A DNA stretch of 64,000 nt, taken from positions 6,138,001-6,202,000 of the forward strand of contig CM064422.1 in NCBI GenBank assembly GCA_032690845.1. The letters are read 5' to 3'. The notes below the pieces were generated by a model, which saw only the letters and a program-made list of their open reading frames with translations, ran no database searches and was not told the origin of the DNA. The stretch's first letter is position 1. Each line of letters begins with the position of its first letter. This stretch comes from Eleusine coracana subsp. coracana. Taxonomy: Eukaryota > Streptophyta > Magnoliopsida > Poales > Poaceae. Below are positions 45,585-57,600 of this stretch, one piece after another. The translations under genes were made by a program, and so were the position numbers.

Positions 45585-45725
45585 GAACGTGTAGGAAGAT
45601 GGCCATCCTTTGTGCACCAAGAGATTGCATTTCTCTTTCATTCTGGTTCTAAGATGAACGTGTAGGAAGATGGCCATCCTTTGTGCACCAAGAGATTGCA
45701 TCTCTCTTTCATTCTGATGCACATC
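45585..45725 (+). repeat. 71-bp tandem duplication downstream of the RsmD-type gene
   Basis: Unit 1 (45585-45655) starts GAACGTGTAGGAAGATGGCC and unit 2 begins at 45656 with the same bases. They are nearly identical over about 65 bp (one T/C change in GCATTTCTC/GCATCTCTC) before diverging. It lies about 280 bp after the stop codon, so possibly within the 3' UTR. Confidence 0.92.
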
Positions 45726-48660
45726 ACTGAAGAAAAAACGGCCTATGCATTCCAAGCATCAGCGTCAAGCACTCAAGCCAGATTTCATCAACACCATACG
45801 ACAGAGACCTCACTACGTTGCTTCGTTAATTAATGTCATTGGCGAAGGCTTGTACCACTTCCTATAAACCTTCTTTAGCGATGTGTCCTAGGCAGTCAGG
45901 ATGACATAAACCGTACAGATTGATGTATTCAATATGCTGGTTTTAGCTAGTTGCAACTTCAGGCTCTTGTGTGCTCTATTTATCTATTTGTACTCAATAA
46001 TTGTACGGTGGTGCCAATAAACAAAACGCTCACTTGCTTGTTTGGTAGTTTACAACAGCCTTGTGCTTCAACCTTCATACTCGTTGTTGACAGGATAAAG
46101 ACATGCGAACATGTGCGAGTGCAACGGTCTGAAGCAACGGCCTGACCCTTCCTTACGTTCCACGGAAGGGTTGCTGGGTTGGTGTTATTTTAGTAGCGTT
46201 TCTCGTTGCAGCAAGTGTCCCCACACGTGCTATATGGAGTACCAGTACAGCAATACATTATTGTTTATTTGTTCACTAGAATACCAACACTGAACTGGCA
46301 AGATATTTTTGTTCGTATAAAAGATGAAACTATCTGATTGGGCTGACTGCTTTGCTGCACTCACTACTGTATCTTTTAGGCGAGCCCTGAGTCTGTATCC
46401 TACGACTTGAAGTGTGGAGAAGTGCTCAAAAGAAGAAAGAAAAAAAACTTACGGTGAAGAGGATAACTAGCACTCAGATTTTGCACCTGGCTGATCTAAC
46501 AAGGAAGACAGAATGAGTGTCCCCCCGGCTTTTAGGTCGAGACGTGCACGCGCTTGGAGGTCCAGTGCAACAGTCACGCAATGTGTGTTTCTGCAACTTC
46601 ATGTAGCCAACCGTTGCGTTGCGTAATCCAACAGGGTGTGGCAGCACGCTTCGTTCTCCGAGAGTGTCATCGTTACATCATACTCCTGCCGCTGGTATTT
46701 GGGTGAATTTTTCTACTTAACTGACACTAAAAAAACAAATTTCCACTTAACTTTTCTGAGATTCCAAACATTCGCGATCACTGCACTAACGAATTGTTTT
46801 CACCACCCGGAGCCTGTCTTTCAACAATGGCAAGGCCTTTTGTTCCGTAGCCGCCTATTGTGCCGCTAGGTCCGTCCACCCACGGGCACCGGGTGCTCGC
46901 TCGCCAGCCGAGCCGACGATCCCAAACAAAAGAGCGAGACAAACAAACAAAGAGCAGTGGGTGAAGAGGAGTAGTAAGCGGTGGACCCCTCTCTGTGGAC
47001 GTGGCTCAAACCACACGGCCCGTGCCCCAACACGCGAATCTGCTTGGGCTTCAGTGCTGGTCGTCGCCGCACGAGACGAGCTTTTACCTTGAGCGGCAGC
47101 GGCAGCAGGTGAGGTGACGCCGCCGAGCAACGAGCAGGACTGGACTGGCAGGCAGGCGCTGAGGCGAGCCCCCAATCAGGCACGTCACGTGCTGCTCTGA
47201 CGACACGAGCGAGTCTCTGCCTCGCCTCGGCGCGCGAAGGGGTCCAAGGAGTCCGCCACCGACAGCAGTCCACCGACAGCTCGCCCAGATCTGGGTCTCG
47301 TTTTTTATTTTATTTTTCGTCGCCTCAGAAAACAAATTTCCTTTGTCCTTTCGTTTTCTTTATTGCTGCTGGTTAGTCCCCGTCCCGTCCTGACAGGAGG
47401 GTGCAGTTAATTAACCCACCATGCGAGAGAGGGTGACCCCTCACCAGTTAAGGTAAGGCGTGCAGCCTCACATCACATCCACGCCAACTACCACCACCAG
47501 CCACAGCAAGCAAGGCATCGCGTCTCAAGGGCGCAACTACTCCTTTTCTTTTTTTTTCACCGTACGCAGCGCAATGTGACCTTTTCTTTACACCGTTTTG
47601 TGGAGTACGTACGAAAGCCAGAAATAGAGATAGCAGCAATGGTATTCATGATTTCATGATAGCCACGAAAGGGTGAGTAGAGTAGACTGTTGGTGCTTCT
47701 TATTATTAAACCACATAATAATAAAGTTTGTTGCTATGCAGTTTTTTAAAGGACCACTTGATATGGCAAAGTTGATACCGGCCGATGCCCTAGATAGGAA
47801 TCACATTTTAATACATGTATCTTGCAGATAATGCATGTCCTAGTTAGAATGCCGGAGAATAAAAGTTAAAAAGAAAAGAGAGAACAATCATACTGCACAG
47901 GGTCCTGGGGCCTACCTTAACGTACCTTTCCCATCTCCTCTCCACCACATGCTTCTAGCTTTTGTGTCTTCTTCTTGCGCTATTTCTTTTGGAAAATTGA
48001 GAATAATAGTCCAAGGATCTGTGTGCAACCCGATTAAACTATATGCATTAATAAAATGGGAAACAACAACACGGTGTGACCTAGAGTACGGCTAATCAGT
48101 TGTCCTACCTATACCGCCACAAATGTCTTGCACCCAGCAGCTTGCTTGAACCTCTGAGCAACGGTAACTGCGTTTGCAAGGGGAAGCAATCGGACACGAG
48201 TTAATGCCGTCGCTTTCATGCATTATTGGCGCCATCTTTCCTTGTCACGTACATGTCTGATGAGGCGCATACAATACAAGCGACGGTACGCACCCAGATC
48301 TACAAAAAAAAAAAAGTTAATAACAAATTAAGACCTACCCACCCTTTATCTTATACGACCACACACAGAGATATCGTACTGGCAACCACCACAGTCGACA
48401 GGGGGGCGGCAGCATTGTCGTATGGAAGCTAAAATTAAATCAAGAAAATACGTGTATCTAACATGCAAACCTTGTTCTATAATAAGGTTCGTGGACGCGT
48501 AGGTTGAGAACTGAACTGGGCGGATTTTCATATTGCCAAGTGATTTGGTGAAACGGATACTATACTTGGCAGCAAGCAATACAACAAAACGGGCAACCCA
48601 ACCTCCCGTGGAGGCGGCTCTCGTACGCCTCCTACTTTTTGTACCCTTGCAATCAGAGAA
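45726..48660. other. Intergenic, no gene seen
   Basis: Mixed-composition DNA. Open frames in 46850-47330 and 47450-47640 are in GC-rich stretches and resemble no protein. No transposon ends were recognised. The right part leads into the promoter of the cellulase gene. Confidence 0.45.
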
Positions 48661-49193
48661 TTCACGGCGAGTGGGGACGGCACCAGCGCGGACGCGCAGA
48701 AGCAGCTGAAGTGGAGTGGCCACCACCTCGGCCTCGCGGCGCGCTCACCTCACCACTCAGTGAGCAGTGACCACCCACCTGCGCGTCGGTTCGTCCGCAG
48801 CAGCAGCGCAGAGCGGCGGCAACGCGAGACGGGAGAGGAGAGAAGAGGAGACCCGACCCGAAAAGACGGCAAGCGGACGGACGAGGGCGACGCGCCAACC
48901 ACCAGATCCCTCCACCGCATCGCACGCCACCATAACACACACACACACAGGGAGCGCTCCCAGCGCCGTGCCGTGCCGCACAGCCATCTCCTTAACTCAT
49001 CACTCCCACGCGCTCTCACCCCCTCTCATCATCCATCCAATTCCCCTCTGTGCTCTGCTCCGTGCACGCTCGCGTGTGCCTCCTCCTCCTTCAAAGAACT
49101 CTGTGCATTGCCGCCATCGCGGCGAGGAGGAGGAGCCTTCGCCGCCGCCGCCGTTGAAGGAAGAGCGTGAGCAATTAGAGCGGTGTCGTCAGG
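48661..49193 (+). promoter_or_regulatory. GC-rich leader and promoter of the KORRIGAN-type gene
   Basis: The stretch is GC-rich with CA- and CT-rich runs (ACACACACACACA near 48940, TCACCCCCTCTCATCATCC near 49017) and no protein-like frame in the correct context. It most likely contains the 5' UTR. Confidence 0.45.
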
Positions 49194-52136
49194 ATGTTCG
49201 GGCGCGACCCGTGGGGCGGGCCGCTGGAGATCTCCAATGCGGACTCGGCGACGGACGACGACCGAAGCCGGGACCTGGACCGGGCGGCGCTGATGCGGCA
49301 GCTGGACGAGACGCAGCAGAGCTGGCTCCTCGCGGGCCCGGGCGACCAGGCGGGCAAGAAGAAGAAGAAGTACGTCGACCTCGGCTGCGTCGTCGTCGAC
49401 CGCAAGATCTTCATGTGGACCGTCGGCACCATCCTCGGCGTCGGCCTCTTCATCGGCTTCATCATGATGATCGTCAAGCTCGTCCCGCACAAGAAGCCGG
49501 CGCCGCCGCCGCCCGACCAGTACACGCAGGCGGTGCACAAGGCGCTCATGTTCTTCAACGCGCAGCGATGTGAGTGTTTTTTTTTTTTTTTTTGCTGCAC
49601 TCCTCAATTGGTTCCTTCCTCCTCTGCTTCTTCCCTGAATTCAGATCCGGTTTTGGGTGCCGATAATTCTGGCAGTTGGAGATGTTTTCCTTCTCTTCAT
49701 TTATTTATTTATTTATGAACAAGTCAGTTAGAGATGTCTGCCATGCCATTTCTTGCTCTTCTTCCGTTGCACGTTCTTTCATTCTGCACTTCTACATTTA
49801 GCATGCCTTGGGTCTAAAAAATCTGAACATTCCCACTATACATAAACTGCATATATTATATGACTCCAACGTGTTTAACCAGATCACAGTCCACGTGAGG
49901 GTGAGGGGGGAAAGTTATCACTATCTCTCACACTGATCTGAAAATAGATGGCAAAACACTACGAATCCATACGATAAGCACTTAAACTGGTGAACAGAAC
50001 GATTGCACCGACAAAAAAAATTATGTTCGCCCGCTCACTGACGATGTCTCTTCTTTGATGCCAGCCGGTCATCTGCCGAAACACAACGGCGTCAGCTGGA
50101 GGGGCAACTCCTGCATGAAGGATGGCCTCACGGACAGCACCGTCAGGAGGAGCTTGGTCGGAGGCTTCTACGACGCAGGGGACGCCATCAAGTTCAACTA
50201 CCCCATGGCCTGGTCCATGACCATGCTCAGCTGGAGTGTGATCGAGTACAGAGCAAAGTATGAGGCCATCGGCGAGCTCGACCATATCAAGGAGCTCATC
50301 AAGTGGGGCACGGACTATATCCTCAAGACCTTCAATTCGTCTGCCGACACAATCGACCGGATTGTTGCGCAGGTTAGTACGCTTTACTAATCTAGGTCAG
50401 CTGTTGTTCTGTTTTCAAAGAAATTATGCATGAGATCCACCCAATTGGGTAAGTTTCCAATGTCCCTTGGGCAGCGCATCAGCAGACAGCAGACTGCAGG
50501 GACAGCATTCACTGATGCCATATGAAACTTCTTGTTGCAGGTGGGTGTAGGTGACACCTCTAAAGGAGGCTCCATGCCAAATGACCACTACTGCTGGATG
50601 AGACCAGAGGATATCGATTACAAAAGGCCTGTCACTGAGTGCCACTCTTGCTCAGATCTTGCCGCTGAAATGGCCGCCGCCCTGGCTGCAGCTTCCATAG
50701 TGTTCAAGGACAGCAAGACCTACTCTGACAAGCTTGTTCATGGTGCAAAGGCCCTGTACAAATTCGGTAGGACACAGCGCGGGAGATACAGCCCCAATGG
50801 TTCTGACCAGGCAATTTTCTACAATTCCACCAGCTACTGGGATGAGTTTGTGTGGGGTGGTGCATGGATGTACTTTGCCACCGGAAACAATTCATACCTT
50901 ACAATCGCCACAGCTCCAGGAATGGCCAAGCATGCTGGAGCTTTCTGGTTTGGCAGTCCAAACTATGGAGTCTTTACCTGGGATGACAAACTTCCAGGAG
51001 CTCAGGTTAGCATATTTCGTGTTTAGGGACTAAATATATTTAAAATACTCAGCATAACCATAGCAGAGGAAAACATGCCTCTCTGTAATGAGTATATCAG
51101 AAGCACTTGCGGTAATTTAAACATAATGAATTACTTGAGTATTCGGTTCAAATGTATTAAGGAAAATGAGAAAGGCTAGCCAATGTTCTAATGCAGACTT
51201 GTAAGGGATATTGATCCAACATTAACATAGTTTCTACTTTATTCCAGGTTCTTCTCAGCAGGTTGAGGCTCTTCCTAAGTCCAGGGTACCCTTACGAAGA
51301 AATATTGAGGACATTCCACAACCAAACTGATAATGTCATGTGCTCATATTTGCCCTTCTTTAATTCATTCAACTTCACTAAAGGTTAATGACTTTCCTAT
51401 TTGTTTCTTAACTTCTCACTCTTTCTTTAGTCACAAAAGAAAGTTAAGCAATCCAATACTTTTGCAGGAGGATTAATACAACTCAACCATGGAGGACCTC
51501 AACCACTTCAGTATGCTGTCAATGCAGCTTTCCTTGCTTCATTATATGCCGATTATCTTGAATCTGCAGATACACCTGGTTGGTACTGTGGACCTAATTT
51601 CTACACCACAGAAGTCCTCCGCAAGTTTGCCAGATCACAGGTAAGGTTCTGTTTTTAATGCTTGTTGATTCATTGATATTACATTAGCTTTCAAAGTAAA
51701 CTGAGACTTTGATCCCTTCAATTTGCAGCTTGATTACATCCTTGGCAAGAATCCACAAAAGATGAGCTACGTTGTGGGCTTTGGAAAGAAGTACCCAAAG
51801 CGGCCTCATCACAGAGGTGCATCAATACCTCATAACGGTGTCAAGTATGGATGCAAAGGAGGATTTAAATGGAGGGAGAGTAAAAAGGCAAACCCTAATA
51901 TCCTCGTTGGAGCAATGGTTGCTGGCCCTGACAAGCATGATCGTTTCAAAGATATCCGCACAAACTACAATTACACAGAACCCACTCTTGCAGCAAATGC
52001 TGGTTTGGTTGCAGCACTCATTTCTCTTGCTGACATTGATACTGGAAGATATGCAATCGATAAGAACACCATCTTCTCTGCAATTCCTCCTATGTTCCCA
52101 ACTCCCCCACCACCACCGTCAGCATGGAAACCATGA
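49194..52136 (+). CDS. KOR1: Membrane-bound GH9 endo-1,4-beta-glucanase, KORRIGAN type
   Basis: Six exons (49194-49569, 50065-50372, 50541-51005, 51248-51383, 51468-51640, 51729-52136) give 621 residues, matching KORRIGAN. The cytosolic N-terminus carries a dileucine at 45-46 (SWLLAGP) and YVDL at 60-63, the sorting signals known in KOR1. A type II anchor spans about 72-95 (IFMWTVGTILGVGLFIGFIM). The GH9 domain has GGFYDAGDAIKFNYPMAWSM with the catalytic aspartates, the histidine signature KRPHHRGASIPHNG, and the second signature DIRTNYNYTEPTLAANAG with the acid glutamate. Many NxS/T sites are present. The C-terminus is Pro-rich (FPTPPPPPSAWKP). KOR acts with cellulose synthase complexes in cellulose formation and at the cell plate. 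The exact grass paralogue is not fixed. Confidence 0.95.
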
Positions 52137-53269
52137 TGAGACCTATCTCTGAATATTTCCTAAGCATCAAATGGAGGAGCAGAGCAAGCATGTGAATATT
52201 TGGTACATCAAAGGCCGCAAACAAAAAAGCAGACGACCTGAGCTTCTCTTTTTGTATCACGTTTGACAGAAAAGTATAAGTCCTCTGCCAAACATAGATT
52301 GGAAGTTGTGTGCAATGAGTGAAACTAATTTTTGGGGTCCGTGTTGTTGTTGGCATTCCGAGCTCATGTGTGAAGTTCTCTTTTTTGTAGAGATGGCACC
52401 TTTATGAATCATTTTATATAGGAAAGACTATCACAGTACTAAAGGATTTGTGTGATCTTTATACTGGCTGCTTCATTTTTTTTCCAGTTGTTTTATATTT
52501 CAAACTCCCTGCTTCAAGATCATGCTTGCTCACTAAGTTCTCAAACATTATATGACGACGACAAAAGCATAATTAGAAAAATGAGCTACTGCAGCTAATC
52601 TGAGCATGCACTGAAGCAAGGAAGAAAATCTCTTAGAACGTCTACTGCAACTTCAGTGACCTCATGTGCCATTTTCATTAAAAAAAAAAAGTAAAAACTC
52701 TTGTTGTATATATAATGTAGAATTTTCCCGGGTCACAGACCAGCAACAAGGCACATTATCATGATTCATGCAACAAAGTTTTACACAACACAACCGAGGT
52801 CCGGAAAAGAAGGAAAATTCTATGTAAGATCATACTGCAAACTACAGTGCCCCAAAAAATCTACAGAAATAGAATGTTCAAACTGCTTGTAAATATGTGT
52901 GGCTTGTAGCATAACAACTATTCCCAACTTAATGCTCAATGGCGATCAAGAATGACAAATATTTTACATAATTTACCTCCTTTACCAATCAACTTCACTC
53001 AGCTTCATATGATTCATACTGACTTGTGAAAACCGCTGTGTTTGTGGCTTCATCCGTGCCACTATCTCGTGCTAGTCCCTGGTATCATCTGTCTGCCAAG
53101 GCTCATGCACAATGCCTCCTTACAAGAGTACTCTCAGTCTTCATCAGTTTACACACATAGCATGCGTTCTTTTTAACATCTGGCCTAGAGTCCCTTTTGC
53201 TTGCAGAATCAGCTTCTCCCATGAGACAAGTAGCGCACGAGTATGCACAGACTCAACTTTTCTCTCAGA
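52137..53269. other. Convergent 3' regions of the KOR and PPR genes
   Basis: No gene is seen. It holds the 3' UTRs of the two convergent genes and AT-rich DNA, with an A tract near 52680-52690. Confidence 0.5.
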
Positions 53270-54526
53270 TCACCTTGTGACTGGCCGCATTATAGGTTTG
53301 ATCCGCATCACCTGTCGATATCTCTCCTTAATGCCATCCTCAATGGACTGGCATAGCTCTGCCGGCAAGGACTCCTCACCTGCATCCTCGATTGCATCCT
53401 TCAACAGCTTGTAAGTGTGCTCCCTAGGCAGATGCCCACTTTCTGCCATCTCAATCAAGAACTTCCTCGCCTCGCCAACCCTACCGCTCTCACACAAGGA
53501 GTGGATAACAGGGGTGTAGGTGCTTGATGAAGCGACCCCATGCTCCCTCGCAACCATTTGCCTCATCCATTCCACAGCCTTGCCCACCTCGTTCACCACA
53601 CTGTAATATCTCACGAACGAATTGTATGTCACCCGGTTTGGTTCGCACCCTTTCTTCAGCATTTCATCAAACAACTCGTGCGCGCGCTCCACGCGGTAAG
53701 TCTTGCACAGGCCATTGATGAGGCAGTTGTAGGTGACCACGTCCGGCTGGAGCCCCTTCTCCCCCATCCTCCGGAACAGCCTCCCGGCCTCGTAGATCCT
53801 CCGCCTCGCCGCCTTCCGGCACCCTGTGCCCACCCCGATCCGGCAGTACCAGGAGATGAGGACGGTGTACGTGTAGGCGTCGGGCGCGCAGCGCGCGCCG
53901 GGGCGCTCCATCTGGTCGAGCAGGAACCTGGCGTCCCTGAACCGGCCGTTCCGGCACAGCGCGGCGATCAGGGTGTTGTAGCACTGCGCGTCGGGGGCGC
54001 AGCGGAGCTGGCGCATGCGGTGGAACGCGGCGAGCGCGTGGCGCGGGAGTCCTTCCTCCCCGAGCGCGCGGATGACGTCGGTGAGCGCGGCGGTGGAGAC
54101 GAGCGGGGCGTGCGCGCGGAGGAGGCGGAAGAGCGCCGGGAGCGCGCGGGCGCGGACGAGGGCGAGCGCCGCGGCGCGGAGCGGCGCCTCGGAGAGCGGC
54201 GAGTTCCGGGGGTGGACGGCGGGGTCGTGGGACCAGGAGAGGAAGGCGAGGGTGAGGGCGGCGGAGAGGCGTCGGTTGGCGGGGGAGGAGGCGGAGGAGG
54301 AGTTGGGGAAGGGGCGCTGCGGGCAGAGGCGGCGCGGTGAGCGCGGGAGGAGGAGCCGCGGGATGGCGGCGAGCGCGGCGGCGATGGAGTGCGGGGAGAA
54401 GCCGCGGAAGGTCGGGGACGGACGGAGCGTGGCGTCGAAGCGGCGGCGCTGGAGGAGCGCGACGAGCAGCTGCGGCACGAGGCGGGACGGGGAAGGAGAC
54501 GGGGGCGTCGGGGGCGAGGAGGACAT
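53270..54526 (-). CDS. Pentatricopeptide repeat protein, P type
   Basis: This intronless frame gives 418 residues from the ATG at 54526 (MSSSPPTPPSPSPSRLVPQL). The frame is open upstream, but this is the first ATG with a suitable organelle-type N-terminus. The N-terminal 140 residues are Pro/Ser/Arg/Ala-rich. From about 160 there are tandem 35-residue PPR motifs: CYNTLIAALCRNGRFRDARF, YTYTVLISWYCRIGVGTG, VTYNCLINGLCKTYRVERAH, VTYNSFVRYYSVVNEVGKAV and YTPVIHSLCESGRVGEARKF. P-type PPRs bind single-stranded RNA in mitochondria or plastids. There is no E, DYW or SMR domain. The target RNA is unknown. Confidence 0.93.
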   Translation of the reverse strand: MSSSPPTPPSPSPSRLVPQLLVALLQRRRFDATLRPSPTFRGFSPHSIAAALAAIPRLLLPRSPRRLCPQRPFPNSSSASSPANRRLSAALTLAFLSWSHDPAVHPRNSPLSEAPLRAAALALVRARALPALFRLLRAHAPLVSTAALTDVIRALGEEGLPRHALAAFHRMRQLRCAPDAQCYNTLIAALCRNGRFRDARFLLDQMERPGARCAPDAYTYTVLISWYCRIGVGTGCRKAARRRIYEAGRLFRRMGEKGLQPDVVTYNCLINGLCKTYRVERAHELFDEMLKKGCEPNRVTYNSFVRYYSVVNEVGKAVEWMRQMVAREHGVASSSTYTPVIHSLCESGRVGEARKFLIEMAESGHLPREHTYKLLKDAIEDAGEESLPAELCQSIEDGIKERYRQVMRIKPIMRPVTR

Positions 54527-55426
54527 TGGATGGAGCGATTGGGAATTTGGGATCCGGCCGGGGTTTGAGCGGGAAGGTGAGAACTGACAAACGGCGGGTT
54601 GTATACTTGTTTTTTGGTCTGTTGACACTCTGTACAACGAATTCTCAACAAAAAGGAAAAAAAGACACCCTGTTCAACGACGAGTGGCGCACTGGCGTGT
54701 ACTCGATTTTTTTCTCTGCACCGTCTGATCTCTCATCACGAACATGAGCTACGGAGAAGTAGTACCATCCTCTTTATCATTTGAATTGTTTGCTGCTCAT
54801 CGTGTTCATGTTTCGGCTTCTCCAGTCACGCGAAGAAGTTGAGCAAAGCTCGGGTGAAACGCCAAGATCAATTTGGTGTTGGCAAATGCCTGAATGTCAC
54901 CTACGGAAACGAAGTTGGTTTGTTCGGCTCCAACCCAGCTCATCTGAACTTGCTGCTTCCATAGCAAACCAAACATAAGAAGCCGAACTTAAGCACAGTT
55001 TCAGAGGGAAGAACTTTACAAAATTCTTCACTGATCTCCTTTCAAGGACGCGCATCGTGTGGAATGACGTATCAAGGTTGTCTCTTGCTCATACTGAACC
55101 AAGGACCGCGAGCAAACATGTCCAGATTGAGGAACAGACGTCCATATTTGGTATTGTTCTGTCGTGCCGAACAATGAGAAAAACCTGAATTTCACAAAAG
55201 GTTTAGCTTCGTATGTTACGCATCTGAAGTGTGCATGCACAGAAAGTTTAGTTCCGTATTCAGGAACAGGATCGAGTGAAATGCATCTGAAGTGTCTAAA
55301 TCTCCGTGTTTCCCAGTGAACCGTGTGTCCCCATCAAGGTAAATTTGATCACGGTTGAACTTTATTAGAGAAACACTATCATTTACAAAGCGGCAAAAAC
55401 ATTACACCCACAAAAATGCTCGAGTG
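54527..55426. other. Upstream of the PPR gene, no gene seen
   Basis: The first 200 bases likely hold the PPR promoter. The rest is unremarkable. Confidence 0.4.
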
Positions 55427-55501
55427 CACCTTGAACACCCATGCAGGAGAGCATCTACAACCTAGTATGTAAGAGTAAGATTATACTAGAACAAAATTGG
55501 A

Positions 55502-56044
55502 GGTGTTTGGTTGGACGTTTTGTAACGTATTGGGATTCCAGCGTAATCGTATTACGTCAAAACTCATTTGTTTCGACTCACTCTGTAATCAACTACAGGT
55601 AATCAGGTCCAAGTATGTTCAATCGATACACCACCTTCCCCATCGAATCGTTTATGGCCGCAATCGAACCGAGCCGACTCGCACCGATCTCGCCGTCTTC
55701 CCCGAGCGAGCGCCGCCATCTCCGCTTCCGTAGAGCTCGAACAAGCGTCATCACCCGACTGTCTGCCTGCTTGTGAGTCTACGCCATCTTTCCTCCCCCG
55801 TCCCTCCCTCTCTCTATCTCTTGAGTCCCTTCCAAAATCTCATGATGATTTGTGTAAGGGAGGAAGTGAGGAAAATAAAGGACATTGGGAACCAAGAGGA
55901 GAAGCAATAGATCTTACGCCTCCATCTGCTCGGCCGTCTCCACTTCCTCATCGCCCAAGCAAGCGCCGCCGTCTCTTGCTCTCATCGTCGGTCCCCCTGC
56001 TCTCGTCACAAGTTTGTGCCCTCTTTGCCGGTCCTGCCCGTGAG

Positions 56045-56088
<44 letters not shown>

Positions 56089-56555
56089 GATTGGTGTGTT
56101 GTTTGTGCGGATGTATGGTTACTGGATCTCCAATTTTTTAGAAGGTTGTGATTTGACTAGTTGCGTTGTTTTGGTATTAGTTGATGCCTGGTTCCTGGAT
56201 CTTTTTTAATTTTGCCATAAATCATTTTGGTTGGATCTGTGAAATTTTATTTTTCTGATATTTTTGAAATAATTTCTCAGTTATAAGAGTACTATATTTT
56301 CCTGATCTTTTATACTGATGTGCATTTCATTTTTTTTTATTTGAGTCGTTTGTCAATAGAGTGTAAGTATGTAGTAAAAATATCAGTGTCTCATTCAATC
56401 CTTTTACGATACCACAACAGCAAACCACACCATAATTATTGTGATAACGTTACACTGTGTAGTCAAACAAAACACGTAACCACTGATTCCATCGCTGAAA
56501 CCTCCATGTCCTGTTTATGTTACTGTTTTTGTTACTGAAGTGCATACCAAACACC
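55502..56555. mobile_element. Non-autonomous TIR transposon, about 1.05 kb
   Basis: The left end reads GGTGTTTGGT (55502-55511) and the right end ACCAAACACC (56546-56555), a perfect 10-bp inverted repeat. The comparison with the uninterrupted repeat copy at 59365-59480 shows this block is an insertion. No transposase is seen. A (CT)n microsatellite lies inside at about 56042-56089. The target-site duplication is unclear, so the superfamily (PIF/Harbinger or hAT) is open. Confidence 0.65.
56042..56089 (+). repeat. (CT)n microsatellite
   Basis: It consists of about 24 CT units with one TT interruption. Confidence 0.9.
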
Positions 56556-56869
56556 ACTAACAACTGAACACAACGCTATAATCACTGAGACGAAAAGCGA
56601 GCACTTTAACATCCGACGATTCTCTGAGGACCCCGACGTTGGGGCATGCGTGCAGACATGTCCACGCCTGGTGTTGGGGCACGCGTGCACGAACACGACG
56701 TTGGACAGGCGCACGCGGAGGTCGGACTGGACCGCCTCGTTTTATCTTGAGCTTGCGCTCCGGGCGCATCAGCATTCGCGGTTTACAGTACCAAAGAGAC
56801 ACACCCTGTTACAAACAACCTCGGCACACAGGCTGCTCACATTGTTCCCATCAGAGACAACACAAAGCA

Positions 56870-57600
56870 CTAGTAAAGAGCTGACGACTCTAGGCGGATA
56901 AAGAACTCTCCCTTCTGTGTCTCAGCACGAGTCGCTTTTGGCCACCAGTTGATCATCTCCTCGTCTTCCTTCAGCCTTTGAGTCTTGCTGGCCTGATGCT
57001 TATCTTCCGGATCTTCTCCAAGATCAAAGTAAATTCTTGATAGTCCTTGACCGGGTAGAGAACGCCCCAGTTTCTGACCATAGTCATGATTTTGGTCCAG
57101 ATTTGTGCTGCACCTCTTCATTGTCCACTCTGAAAATACAGGAGACTTCTTATACTTTCCAAATAGCCCACAAGCAGCTGCAATGAACATATTGGTAACT
57201 AATTTTTTTTTTTGTCACACAGCCATTTAAAGGCCACATCTTTATAAGTTCTAATACTAGTGTTGCCCAGAATCTCAGAAACACCGTCCCAGATATGTTG
57301 GGCAACCACACAATCAAAGAATAAATGAGTAATTGTTTCCTTCTCAGAGCAGAAAAGACATAAATTGCAATCTATGGATTTCCCCTTCTCCACATTATCT
57401 CTAGTTAAAATTTTATTCTGACACAAGAGCCATAAGAAAAAATGGACTCTTGGTGGAGTGTGAATTTTCCACACTGCGAGCAGAAACACAGGTTGGACAC
57501 CTCTAAAATTAAGGACCTTATAAAGAGATTGAGAAGAGTAAACACCACTAGAGTTAAATTGCCAAATTAAAGAATGTTGAAGGATGCATGTTTTTTTGTT
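56870..57600 (-). mobile_element. L1-type LINE 3' remnant with zf-RVT region
   Basis: On the minus strand 57489-57199 encodes a zf-RVT region (VWKIHTPPRVHFFLWLLCQN, NLCLFCSEKETITHLFFDCV, AQHIWDGVSEILG), with SSGVYSSQSLYKVL readable just before it. The frame 57190-56870 may be a continuation of the element's 3' part. It is 5'-truncated. Confidence 0.82.

Larger units (their letters stand above)
55427..56640. repeat. Dispersed repeat, copy 1, split by a TIR element
   Basis: 55427-55493 (CTTGAACACCCATGCAGGAG ... TACTAGAAC) and 56562-56612 (AACTGAACACAACGCTATAA ... GAGCACTTTAAC) match contiguous sequence at 59365-59480. The two halves flank a 1.05-kb insertion. Confidence 0.65.

Noticed and set aside
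46850..47340. Overlapping minus-strand frames near 47 kb
   Set aside because: GC-rich, no domain, no splice or start context, and several competing frames.
53540..54590. Plus-strand frames across the PPR gene
   Set aside because: Composition-driven frames antisense to clear PPR repeats.
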